From: Acetispira formosa (nom. nud.)
GTDB lineage: Bacteria; Desulfobacterota; Desulfarculia; Adiutricales; Adiutricaceae
Length of the DNA: 64,000 bases
Direction of reading: 5' to 3'
NCBI GenBank assembly: GCA_023525915.1
Contig: CP026657.1
Span: 3,992,001 to 4,056,000, forward strand
This document shows positions 49,707 to 57,544 of the stretch, piece by piece. The translations under genes were made by a program, and so were the position numbers. The notes below the pieces were generated by a model. The model did not search any database, was not told where the DNA came from, and worked only from the letters and a program-made list of their open reading frames with translations. Within the stretch, counting starts at the first letter, position 1, and every line of letters begins with the position of its first letter.

Positions 49707-51194
49707 TTACAAGGATGCTTTTAAGCGTTCCACGATTTTACGAACCAGCACATCCACCATTTCGTCACCGGCCATTGAACCGGAGCAGGTTGACATGCCG
49801 CCCTCATTCAGACCTTTGGGCCTCAAATCCTCCAGCTCGCGCAGGCCGTAGGCCACGCGGCGGATGTCGATGAGGTTCAGAGGGCCGACATTGTCGCTGG
49901 TGGCATTGTGGCCCACCGCGCCGCAGCCCAGGGTCAGGGAGGGGGTCAGCCCGGTGGTTGCGCCCACCCCGGCCAAGGCGGCCGGAGAATTCACAATGAG
50001 ACGGGAGACCGGCTTTTTCAGGCCGAATTCCCGAATGACCTTCTCATCCTGGGAGTGGATGCTCATGGTGTGGCCCGCGCCCTCGAGAGTGAGAATCTCG
50101 ATACAGCGCGCACAGGCCTTTTCCCAGTTTTCCTCAACATAGAAGCCGAGAACCGGCATGAGCTTTTCCTTGGAATAAGGATATTTGTCGCCGACGCGGG
50201 TTTCCTCGCCCAAGAGCACCCGGGTGCCTTTGGGGATGGTTATCCCGGCCGCCTGGGCGATATATTCGGCTGAACGGCCCACCAGCTTGGCGTTCATGGT
50301 GCCGCCGGGGCCCATCAGGATTTTTTCCAGCCGCTCGGAATCGCCCGGAGGCAGGAAATAGCCGCCCTGACGCTGCACTTCCTCCATCACCGCCTGCCTG
50401 ATAGGGGCTTCGGTGACGATGGATTGCTCGGAGGCGCAGATGGTGCCGTTGTCAAAGGTTTTCGAATCGAAAATCCGTTTGACGGCCAAGGGGATGTCGG
50501 CGCTCTTTTCAATGAAGGAGGGGCCGTTGCCGGGGCCCACGCCCAGGGCCGGGGTGCCGGAGCTGTAGGCCGCGTGCACCATGGCGTTGCCGCCGGTGGC
50601 CAGGATGAGGTTCATCTGCGGATGAGTCATCAGGGTGTGGGTGGCTTCCTTGGTGGGGTTGGTGACGCAGGTCACCAGATTCTTGGGCGCGCCCAGATCG
50701 GCCAGCACTCCCCGCACTATCTTGATCACTTCGATAATGCAGTTTTTGGCGCTGGGGTGCGGTGAAAAGATAATGGCGCAGCCGGCTTTCAAGGCGATGA
50801 GCGACTTGAAGATGGTGGTTGAGGTGGGGTTGGTGGAGGGCACCAGACCCGTCACCACACCCACCGGGACGCCGACTTCGAATATTTTTTTCTCAAAATC
50901 TTCCCTGATCAGGCCGACCGTCTTCAGCGGTTTGATGTATTCATACACCTGTTTGGAGGCAAAGAGGTTTTTCACCACTTTGTCCGGCCATTTGCCGAAG
51001 CCGGTCTCTTCGTTGGCCATTTTGGCCAGACGGACCGCCTGGGCCTCGGTAGCTTTGGCCACGGCCTCCACCACCCGGTCCACAGCCGCCTGATCGTATT
51101 CCCTATAGATGGCCTGGGCTTCCACAGCCATTTGGACCACGTTGCGGGCTTCCTGTATTGAGATCAGGTCTCGGTCTTTTACTTCTATGGTCAT
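49707..51194 (-). CDS. eutE: CoA-acylating acetaldehyde dehydrogenase EutE
   Basis: A 495-residue aldehyde dehydrogenase that turns acetaldehyde, NAD and CoA into acetyl-CoA and NADH inside the shell. 'VPVGVVTGLVPSTNPTSTTI' is the cofactor region and 'TFDNGTICASEQSIV' holds the catalytic Cys. There is no PduP-type N-terminal targeting peptide. Instead the C-terminal 22 residues (DEMVDVLVRKIVERLKASL) form an amphipathic helix joined by a Gly/Ser-rich link, a likely C-terminal encapsulation peptide. Confidence 0.92.
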   Translation of the reverse strand: MTIEVKDRDLISIQEARNVVQMAVEAQAIYREYDQAAVDRVVEAVAKATEAQAVRLAKMANEETGFGKWPDKVVKNLFASKQVYEYIKPLKTVGLIREDFEKKIFEVGVPVGVVTGLVPSTNPTSTTIFKSLIALKAGCAIIFSPHPSAKNCIIEVIKIVRGVLADLGAPKNLVTCVTNPTKEATHTLMTHPQMNLILATGGNAMVHAAYSSGTPALGVGPGNGPSFIEKSADIPLAVKRIFDSKTFDNGTICASEQSIVTEAPIRQAVMEEVQRQGGYFLPPGDSERLEKILMGPGGTMNAKLVGRSAEYIAQAAGITIPKGTRVLLGEETRVGDKYPYSKEKLMPVLGFYVEENWEKACARCIEILTLEGAGHTMSIHSQDEKVIREFGLKKPVSRLIVNSPAALAGVGATTGLTPSLTLGCGAVGHNATSDNVGPLNLIDIRRVAYGLRELEDLRPKGLNEGGMSTCSGSMAGDEMVDVLVRKIVERLKASL

Positions 51195-51258
51195 CGGAGC
51201 TCCTTGCTTTTAACTCAGGGACCTTACTAGCGCCCCTTTTTAGCGAGTGTCCAGTTTG

Positions 51259-51867
51259 TTATTTTTTGCCGCTGGTTTTGCGGGGTTTCTTTTTGGCCGG
51301 AGCTTTCTTTACCGCGCGGGCCGCCTTTTCCAGTTCGGATTCAGGCTCTTCCACTTCAGGGAGCATGGCCTCAAGGTTTTCCTGAACCACCGGGAGACCG
51401 GCTTCAGCCCTGACGGCCGGAACTTCGGTTTCTTCCCGAATGGCCGGAACTTCAGGCGTTTGCCGCACGGCCGGCACATCAGCCGCGTTACGCATCGCCG
51501 GAACCTGCTCCGGTCCCGAAGAGCCACCGCCCGGAGGCAATGGCGCGCCGCTGTCATCACCGGAACGGGAGAGGCCTTTGAGGCCGTCCTCTTCCAGCAT
51601 TTTCCAGACATCGGCGGCCGGGCGGGCGATAACGTGGGTCATGCCTTGCGCTCCCATATTGGTGATGATGGCTGCAGCGGCGTCCATGGCGGCCTTGACG
51701 GCCCCCACGTCACCGGTGACGGTGGCGTTGGCCAGCCCGCCGCCCACCAGACGGCGGGTCAACAGACTGACCTGCGCGGCTTTGATGGCCCCGTCCACGG
51801 CTGTGACCAGAGGCGTGTAGCCTCTGGTTTCAATGATTCCCAAAGCCTGTTTGACTCTCGGTTCCAA
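51259..51867 (-). CDS. BMC-H shell protein with long C-terminal extension (PduK/EutK-like)
   Basis: A 202-residue protein. Residues 5-95 form a BMC domain ('QALGIIETRGYTPLVTAVDG', '[18 protein letters not shown]'). Residues 115-165 are a disordered region with at least four near-repeats of VPA(M/V/I)R spaced 8-9 residues. The end is very basic (KKAPAKKKPRKTSGKK). Extensions of this kind in PduK bind metal and in EutK bind nucleic acid; the Lys-rich tail here suggests nucleic acid or polar-lipid contact (inference). Confidence 0.88.
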   Translation of the reverse strand: MEPRVKQALGIIETRGYTPLVTAVDGAIKAAQVSLLTRRLVGGGLANATVTGDVGAVKAAMDAAAAIITNMGAQGMTHVIARPAADVWKMLEEDGLKGLSRSGDDSGAPLPPGGGSSGPEQVPAMRNAADVPAVRQTPEVPAIREETEVPAVRAEAGLPVVQENLEAMLPEVEEPESELEKAARAVKKAPAKKKPRKTSGKK

Positions 51868-51888
51868 TGATCACTCCTTACAAACTAC

Positions 51889-51936
51889 GCCGCTTCCCGG
51901 CCGAAAACCGTATTGCGTCGAAAGCGTCACCTCGGC
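51889..51936. repeat. Copy of the first half of the leader element
   Basis: GCCGCTTCCCGGCCGAAA followed by GTCGAAAGCGTCACCTCGG matches 61749-61795 (GCTGCTTCCCGGCTGAAA ... GTCGAAAGCGTCACATCGG). It lies between eutL and the pduK-like gene, in the orientation opposite to those genes. Confidence 0.7.
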
Positions 51937-51943
51937 GTTGCGT

Positions 51944-51960
51944 CCAGGGCTCTGCCCTGG
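51944..51960. repeat. Hairpin directly after eutL
   Basis: CCAGGGCTCTGCCCTGG begins right after the eutL stop on the minus strand. It is the same stem as the one after eutQ (CCAGGGCTTCGCCCTGG) and resembles that across the eutM stop. Confidence 0.7.
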
Positions 51961-52617
51961 TTAATAAGAGGTGGGGTTATCGGCGACAAACTGGACGGCC
52001 GCGGCAAAGGCGTCGCAGGCGGCCTTGCAGGCCGACTGGCTGCCGGTCAGAAGACCGCCGCCGAAGTTGGTTTCAGACGGAGGACCATAGAACGCGGCCA
52101 TACGCACATCGGCGGCCTTCAGGGCCATATCCAGGCCGTACATGGCTTCCAGCGGAGGCGCGATGAGATAGGCCAGCGAATCACCCTCATTGACCCCGGC
52201 CACCTGCGACAGATAGCTGCCGGTGCGGGAGATGGTGTGGGCGTAGTAGATGATGGAATCGTCATCATTGGCCGAGATGAACCAGGCTTCGTTTTCGGCA
52301 AAATCTTTGATAGCGTTCAGGCCGCTGCGAACTTCGGCCGGGTTGGGCCCGGCGATGATGCCGATAATTTCGCCCGCCAGCTTGGTGTTGGCGTTGGCCG
52401 CGCCGCCATAGAAGCTCTTGGCGTAAACCACTTCCACATCGGCCATTTTGGTGGCCTCATCGAGTGCGGTGTAGGTGACGTCGTCGCTGTCGGCGGTAAC
52501 CAGTCCCAGACTTTTAAAGCCCTGCTTTAGATTTAAGTCCTTGGCCATATCGGGGCTCACGTTGGGAATGATTTTCGCCGCCAGTATAGTTGCTTTCATG
52601 GGATCGTTCTTAGCCAT
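51961..52617 (-). CDS. eutL: BMC-T shell protein EutL
   Basis: A 218-residue tandem-BMC trimer protein with the EutL pattern: 'LAAKIIPNVSPDMAKDLNLK' at the start, 'DVEVVYAKSFYGGAANANTK', 'SYLSQVAGVNEGDSLAYLIA' and 'AAFYGPPSETNFGGGLLTGS'. EutL has gated pores and is thought to admit larger molecules such as cobalamin. Length and motifs are standard. Confidence 0.93.
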   Translation of the reverse strand: MAKNDPMKATILAAKIIPNVSPDMAKDLNLKQGFKSLGLVTADSDDVTYTALDEATKMADVEVVYAKSFYGGAANANTKLAGEIIGIIAGPNPAEVRSGLNAIKDFAENEAWFISANDDDSIIYYAHTISRTGSYLSQVAGVNEGDSLAYLIAPPLEAMYGLDMALKAADVRMAAFYGPPSETNFGGGLLTGSQSACKAACDAFAAAVQFVADNPTSY

Positions 52618-52655
52618 ATTTATACCCTCTTCTCATATATGGTTGGCGCTGGGCC

Positions 52656-53549
52656 TTACAGCTTCAGGTCGATGCCGCTGACTTTTTTGTCCAGCATCAT
52701 CTTGATGATGTCGGCGATGTAGCCGCCGGCTTCAACGGCCGGGGTGCCGCGGCGGTGGATATTGGAAACCACGGTGCGGCGGGCCTCCGGCATGTCCACA
52801 GTGGCCTTGTAGGCCATGTAGGCGCTCATGCTCTCGGCCGTGATGAGGCCGGGCCGTTCGCCGATCAGGGCGCAGACCACTTCAGCCCCGGTGATTTCGC
52901 TGATGGCGTCCTCAGTGCCCACCCGGGCATACTGCACGAAGAAGGGGGCGGCGGGTTTGATGTTGTGACGGGCCAGGCCGTCGACAATGGCCTTGTAGGT
53001 ATCCATGGCGTTGGTGGTCACGGCCGTGGTGGAAAGGCCGTCGGCTATGAAGATGACCACTTTGTTGTTGCCGCCCACATGGGCCTTGATCTTCTTGGCT
53101 TCGTCATCATCAAATTTGCGGCCCAGGTCGGGGCGGGTCAGATAGGTGTCCTTGCTGTCGCACATGGTTTTGAAGTGGGGCAGGTTATGATCCTTGATCC
53201 ACTCCTCGGACACATCGGTGAAAACCGCGTCCATGGCCACGGCGTGGTCGGCCCGGAAGCGCAGAAGGGTCTCGGTCAGATAGCGCGGACCGGCTCTCCA
53301 GACGCCGATGCGGGCGGGCGTGCTTTTTTTCATGGCCTTTAAGGCGTCCATGTTGTGCGGGTTGGGCACGTAGATGGCTTCCTGAAGGTCGATGGCCCCC
53401 AGATCCGGCAGGCTCCCTTCTTCAACAGCGGAAGTGCGGGCCGGGCCGGACTGGGCCGGGCCGCTGCCGCAGGATGCGGCCGGAATCTTTCCGCCCATTT
53501 CCATCAGAATAGCCTCAACGGCTTTTTTCAGTTCGTGTTCTGTAACCAT
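52656..53549 (-). CDS. eutC: Ethanolamine ammonia-lyase small subunit EutC
   Basis: A 297-residue protein with N-terminal disordered and helical extension (about 60 residues) that in other species directs the enzyme into the shell. The cobalamin-binding domain contains 'ARIGVWRAGPRYLTETLLRF', 'VVIFIADGLSTTAVTTNAMD', 'VQYARVGTEDAISEITGAEV' and 'LIGERPGLITAESMSAYMAY'. It holds the nucleotide part of adenosylcobalamin. It is the only EutC although two EutB genes precede it, so it must serve both or choose one. Confidence 0.95.
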   Translation of the reverse strand: MVTEHELKKAVEAILMEMGGKIPAASCGSGPAQSGPARTSAVEEGSLPDLGAIDLQEAIYVPNPHNMDALKAMKKSTPARIGVWRAGPRYLTETLLRFRADHAVAMDAVFTDVSEEWIKDHNLPHFKTMCDSKDTYLTRPDLGRKFDDDEAKKIKAHVGGNNKVVIFIADGLSTTAVTTNAMDTYKAIVDGLARHNIKPAAPFFVQYARVGTEDAISEITGAEVVCALIGERPGLITAESMSAYMAYKATVDMPEARRTVVSNIHRRGTPAVEAGGYIADIIKMMLDKKVSGIDLKL

Positions 53550-53590
53550 TGTCTACCCCCTTGGTATATTCGATCACTAGTGTGCTTGGT

Positions 53591-54955
53591 TCAGCAGAAA
53601 ATCGAAGCGTCGCCGGCTTTAGCCGTCAGGCAACCCTTTTCATCCATCAGCTCCATCTTTTTCATCCACTCGAAGAACTCGGGCGCGGGTGTGCGGCCCA
53701 GGAGTTCGCGCAGAGTGGCGTTGTCATGATAGCTGGTGTCCTGATAGGCCAGCATGATGTCGTCCGAGACGGGAATGCCGATGTAATAATTGGCCCCGGC
53801 CATAGCCAGGAGCATGGTGGCCATTTCCTGGTCATCCATGTTGATCTTGGTATGGTTGGTGTAGCAGGGCGCCATGCCCATCGGGAGGCCCAGGAGTTTG
53901 CCCATGAAATGGTCCTCCAGGCTGGCCCTGATGATCTGGCGGCCGTCATACAGCGTTTCCGGCCCGATAAAGCCGGAGACATTGTTGACCAGGAAGGGCT
54001 TGAAAGCCCTGGCGAAGCCGTAGCAGCGGGCTTCCAGGGTCATCAGGTCCACCCCGCCGTCGGCGTTGATGGATTGTTCGGAACCCTGGCCGGTCTCGAA
54101 ATACATCAGGTTGGGGCCCTGGGCGGTGCCCATCTTGTGGATCAGGTCATAGCCTTCCCTGATAATCTGGGCGGTGACACCGAAGCCGTCGTTGGCGGCT
54201 TGAGTCCCGGCGATGCTCTGGAAGAGCGTGCAGCAGGGCGCGCCTTTTTCTATGGCCGCCATCTGGGTGGTGATGTGCGACAGAACGCAGTTCTGGGTGG
54301 GAATATTCCACTTCTGCATCTCATCCCATAACAGACACAGGGTGGCCTTGGTGTTCTCGGCATTGTCCTCCACCGGGTTGACGCCCAGGACGGCGTCGCC
54401 GCAGCCGTAAGAGAGGCCCTCATACAGCGAAGCCCTGATTCCGTCGAGGTCGTCGGCGGGGTGGTTGGGCTGGCAGCGGTAGGCCAGGGTGCCTTTGTAG
54501 CCGATGGTGGTGCGGCAGGTGGTGATCACGGTGATCTTGGAGGCGCCGTAGACCAGATCCATGGCCGACATGACTTTGGCCACCGCCGCGGCCACTTCGG
54601 CTTCAATGCCTCTGGCGGCCCGGGCGATATCGTCATTGGTGGTCTCATGGCGCAGAATCCAATCGCGCAGTTCACCAATGGTCCAGTGTTTCATGCTTTC
54701 ATAAGCCGATTGGTTCAGGTCTTCCTTCAGCACCCGGCTGACTTCGTCCTTTTCCGGCGGCAGAAGCGGATTTTCGTAAAAATCGGCCAAGGTCAGATTG
54801 GCCAGCACTATCTTGGCCGCCGTGCGTTCAGTCACTGTCTGTGCGGCGCGCCCCAAAAGAACGTCACCCGACTTCTCATCATTGGCTTTGGCCATAACAT
54901 CGGCGAGGTCTTTGAATGCATAAACCTGCCCGGCCAGTTTGGTCTTGAGAATCAC
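53591..54955 (-). CDS. eutB2: Divergent EutB-like ammonia-lyase large subunit, Asp362 replaced by Ala
   Basis: A 454-residue TIM-barrel subunit with a GTG start after AGGAGGAGCC. Numbering coincides with E. coli EutB: Arg160 and Gln162 (YRCQPN), Asn193 (GVNPV) and Glu287 (YFETGQGS) are kept. Position 362, an Asp in EutB that helps hold the substrate amino group, is Ala here (PMGMAPCYTNH, residues 358-368), with Met361 and Pro363 also changed. Other blocks differ from the canonical copy, such as Asn325-Val-Ser for Thr-Val-Val. It lies 42 bases before eutC. A different amino-alcohol substrate is the leading idea; loss of function is the alternative. Confidence 0.9.
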   Translation of the reverse strand: MILKTKLAGQVYAFKDLADVMAKANDEKSGDVLLGRAAQTVTERTAAKIVLANLTLADFYENPLLPPEKDEVSRVLKEDLNQSAYESMKHWTIGELRDWILRHETTNDDIARAARGIEAEVAAAVAKVMSAMDLVYGASKITVITTCRTTIGYKGTLAYRCQPNHPADDLDGIRASLYEGLSYGCGDAVLGVNPVEDNAENTKATLCLLWDEMQKWNIPTQNCVLSHITTQMAAIEKGAPCCTLFQSIAGTQAANDGFGVTAQIIREGYDLIHKMGTAQGPNLMYFETGQGSEQSINADGGVDLMTLEARCYGFARAFKPFLVNNVSGFIGPETLYDGRQIIRASLEDHFMGKLLGLPMGMAPCYTNHTKINMDDQEMATMLLAMAGANYYIGIPVSDDIMLAYQDTSYHDNATLRELLGRTPAPEFFEWMKKMELMDEKGCLTAKAGDASIFC

Positions 54956-55147
54956 AAGGCTCCTCCTACAAAATCTACAAAAAGTTGCGTCGAATCCCTT
55001 TTTCGACAGGCGGCCGGTCGGGGCCGTCCATCTCGGTCACGCCCCGAACCGTTGACCAGACGGCTTGGCGCGGTTCCAGGGATTTTACGGTTTCGTGACC
55101 GGCCCTGTCGGTAAGGCTTTTGACGAAACCCCGAACCCTGGGACGGG

Positions 55148-56509
55148 TTAAACGAATATGGAAGCGTCGCCCGCCCGGTCGGTCAGGCGGCCGTTTTCCC
55201 ACAGGCCCATTTTCTCCAGCCAGGCGGCAAACGCCGGAATGGGGGTTACGCCCAGAAGCTGCCGGAGCGAGGGGCCGTCATGATAGCTGGTGCACTGATA
55301 ATTCAGCATGACGTCGTCGCCGTGGGGGATGCCCATGAAATAATTGCAGCCGGCGGAGGTGAGAAGAATGGCCAGATTTTCAATATCGTTCTGGTCGGCT
55401 TTGGCGTGGTTGGTGTAGCAGGCGTCGCAGCCCATGGAAATGCCGGTGAGCTTGCCCATGAAATGGTCTTCCAGACCGGCCCGGATAATCTGTTTGGAAT
55501 CATACAGATACTCCGGCCCGATGAAACCGACCACGGTGTTGACCAGGAAGGGATTGTAACGTTTGGCGAAACCATAGCAGCGGGCTTCCATGGTCACCTG
55601 GTCGGCGCCGTGGTGGGCCTCGCTGGAAAGCTCGGAACCCTGCCCGGTTTCAAAATACATCACGTTGGGACCGGCGGCCGTGCCCTGATGGAGGGCCATA
55701 TCGTGGGCCTCGTCCATGAGCTTCATGTCAATGCCGAAAGCGGCGTTGCCCTTTTCCGAACCGGCGATGCTCTGGAAAATCAGATCGGCCGGAGCGCCCT
55801 TGCGAATGGCGTCCATCTGGGTGGTGACGTGGGCCAGCACACAGTTCTGGGTGGGGATTTTGAAGCGGTCCATGATTTCGCGGAAAAGCTCCAGGATGGC
55901 TTTGACATTGTCGGCCGTGTCGTCAACCGGGTTCAGGCCGATGACCGCGTCGCCCGTGCCAAAGGAGAGGCCTTCGTAGACCGAGGCCCGGATGCCTTCG
56001 AGGTCGTCGGTGGTGTGGTTGGGCTGGAGGCGGATGGCCAGGGTGCCGGGCTGGCCGATAGTGGTGTTGCAGTGGGCCGTGACCCGGACCTTGGACGCGC
56101 CATAGACCAGATCCATATTGGTCATCAGTTTGGCCACGCCCGCCACCACTTCGGAGGTCAGGCCCCGGCTGACGCGGCGGATGTCGTCGCCGCCGGTGTG
56201 GTTGCACAGAATCCACTCGCGCAGCTCGGCCATGTTCCAGTTGCGGATTTCCTTGTAAATGGCCTCATTCACGTCATCCTGAATAATGCGGGTGATTTCG
56301 TCCTGTTCATAAGGCACCACCGGGTTTTCCCGGATATCGGAAATTTTCAGCTGCGAAAGCACATGCTTGGCGGCAATGCGTTCGGCCATGTTTTCGGCGG
56401 CTACTCCGGCCAGATGGTCGCCGGAGCGATCCTCGTTGGCCTTGGCCAGAACGTCTTTGACGTCCTTGAACTGGTAGGTCTTGCCGAAGAGTGTGGTTTT
56501 CAAAATCAC
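55148..56509 (-). CDS. eutB: Ethanolamine ammonia-lyase large subunit EutB (canonical)
   Basis: A 453-residue enzyme that, with EutC and adenosylcobalamin, converts ethanolamine to acetaldehyde and ammonia. All expected active-site residues are present: Arg160 and Gln162 (AIRLQPN), Asn193 (GLNPV), Glu287 (YFETGQGS) and Asp362 (SMGCDACYTNHAKAD). It starts MILKTTLFGKTYQFKDVKDV, very near E. coli EutB. GTG start with GGAGG upstream. It is separated from eutB2 by a 192-base gap, unusually large for this operon. Confidence 0.96.
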   Translation of the reverse strand: MILKTTLFGKTYQFKDVKDVLAKANEDRSGDHLAGVAAENMAERIAAKHVLSQLKISDIRENPVVPYEQDEITRIIQDDVNEAIYKEIRNWNMAELREWILCNHTGGDDIRRVSRGLTSEVVAGVAKLMTNMDLVYGASKVRVTAHCNTTIGQPGTLAIRLQPNHTTDDLEGIRASVYEGLSFGTGDAVIGLNPVDDTADNVKAILELFREIMDRFKIPTQNCVLAHVTTQMDAIRKGAPADLIFQSIAGSEKGNAAFGIDMKLMDEAHDMALHQGTAAGPNVMYFETGQGSELSSEAHHGADQVTMEARCYGFAKRYNPFLVNTVVGFIGPEYLYDSKQIIRAGLEDHFMGKLTGISMGCDACYTNHAKADQNDIENLAILLTSAGCNYFMGIPHGDDVMLNYQCTSYHDGPSLRQLLGVTPIPAFAAWLEKMGLWENGRLTDRAGDASIFV

Positions 56510-56627
56510 TGGTCTACCTCCATTTTAGCGGACTTTCGGGAGAGCTTCTGTAGCCCGGCCCGCGACCTTTGAAAAATTTTTACTGGGTCCGGCGGTTGGA
56601 ACAGCAAGGCACATATTCAGGTCAAAT

Positions 56628-57086
56628 TCAATTAGCCTTGCCCACGCCGGAGATCCACGCGTTCAATTCCTCAATTCCTTCACCGGTAAGCGATGATATT
56701 TCAAATATTTCCTTAACTCCCGCGCATTCCAGGGCGGCGGCAGCTTTCTGCCGCGCCTCTGTCTGCGCCACATCAATTTTGGTTACCACGCCCACTACCG
56801 GGGCTTTTAAAGCCAGGGCCAGCCTGGCCGGGAGCCTGATAGGACGGCTGCCGTCCATCAGGAAGAGCACCAGGCGCGAGCGTACAGAATTCAGTATCAG
56901 CGCATTATAGAACCGGGGCATGGTCAGCATTTCGCCCGGCGTATCTATGGCCTGATCCAGATAGGTCAAGGCCTCGGTCTTTTTTACTTCACCACTGCCC
57001 AGGTTCAGGGCATGCAAAAGGGTGCTCTTTCCGGCTCCGACCGGGCCGATGACCATCAGTGGCTTGGCTGGAGCTGTATCAGGCAC
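56628..57086 (-). CDS. eutP: EutP/PduV P-loop protein
   Basis: A 152-residue Ras-like P-loop NTPase with Walker A 'VIGPVGAGKSTLLHAL', switch-like 'LDQAIDTPGEMLTMPRFYNA' and guanine-recognition 'VVTKIDVAQTEA'. EutP has reported acetate kinase activity in Salmonella, and PduV relatives associate with the shell. GTG start. Second gene of the operon. Since no phosphotransacetylase is seen here, its acetyl-phosphate would come from an enzyme encoded elsewhere. Confidence 0.9.
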   Translation of the reverse strand: MPDTAPAKPLMVIGPVGAGKSTLLHALNLGSGEVKKTEALTYLDQAIDTPGEMLTMPRFYNALILNSVRSRLVLFLMDGSRPIRLPARLALALKAPVVGVVTKIDVAQTEARQKAAAALECAGVKEIFEISSLTGEGIEELNAWISGVGKAN

Positions 57087-57205
57087 TTGTATCTCTTTCC
57101 AATTTCATATAAATTCACATTTCCGCATTCATCATCACTTTAATAAAAACCAATCGTCCGGTCGCGGTTTAGGCCTGGCCGCTTCAACGCTCCAAGCCCG
57201 GTGCT

Positions 57206-57544
57206 TCAGGTTTTGGTTATCGGCGCGGGGCTGAAGCCCAGAACGCGGGCCAGCGCGTCCACCGCCCCATGAAGGGCGCTCTCCACGGCCGCCACATCTC
57301 CGGTGAAAACCAGGCAGCCGGTAAAGCGGTCCACAAACTCCAGCTTTATATCGCCGGACTTGCCGGCCGCGTCGCCGGCAATGATAGCCCCTTCACCAGG
57401 AGTTATGGTCATGATTCCTATCGCACCCTGCTCGGCCACGCCAATCTGCTGGCAAAGCTCGGCACTGGGGTGAGCAATCATATGGGCCAGCGTGGCTTGC
57501 TTTCCGGGGACGTATTCCTGGATTGACCTGAATTTCTCTGTCAT
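57206..57544 (-). CDS. eutS: BMC-H shell protein EutS
   Basis: A 112-residue circularly permuted shell protein of the EutS/PduU type: 'SIQEYVPGKQATLAHMIAHP', 'IGIMTITPGEGAIIAGDAAG', 'VDRFTGCLVFTGDVAAVESA'. The N-terminal segment forms the beta-barrel over the pore. It is the first gene of the operon, as in most EUT loci. The upstream 1.8-kb region must hold the operon promoter. Confidence 0.93.
   Translation of the reverse strand: MTEKFRSIQEYVPGKQATLAHMIAHPSAELCQQIGVAEQGAIGIMTITPGEGAIIAGDAAGKSGDIKLEFVDRFTGCLVFTGDVAAVESALHGAVDALARVLGFSPAPITKT

Noticed and set aside
55280..56572. 430-codon plus-strand frame over eutB
   Set aside because: Antisense shadow of eutB; composition is low-complexity and the minus-strand gene is certain.
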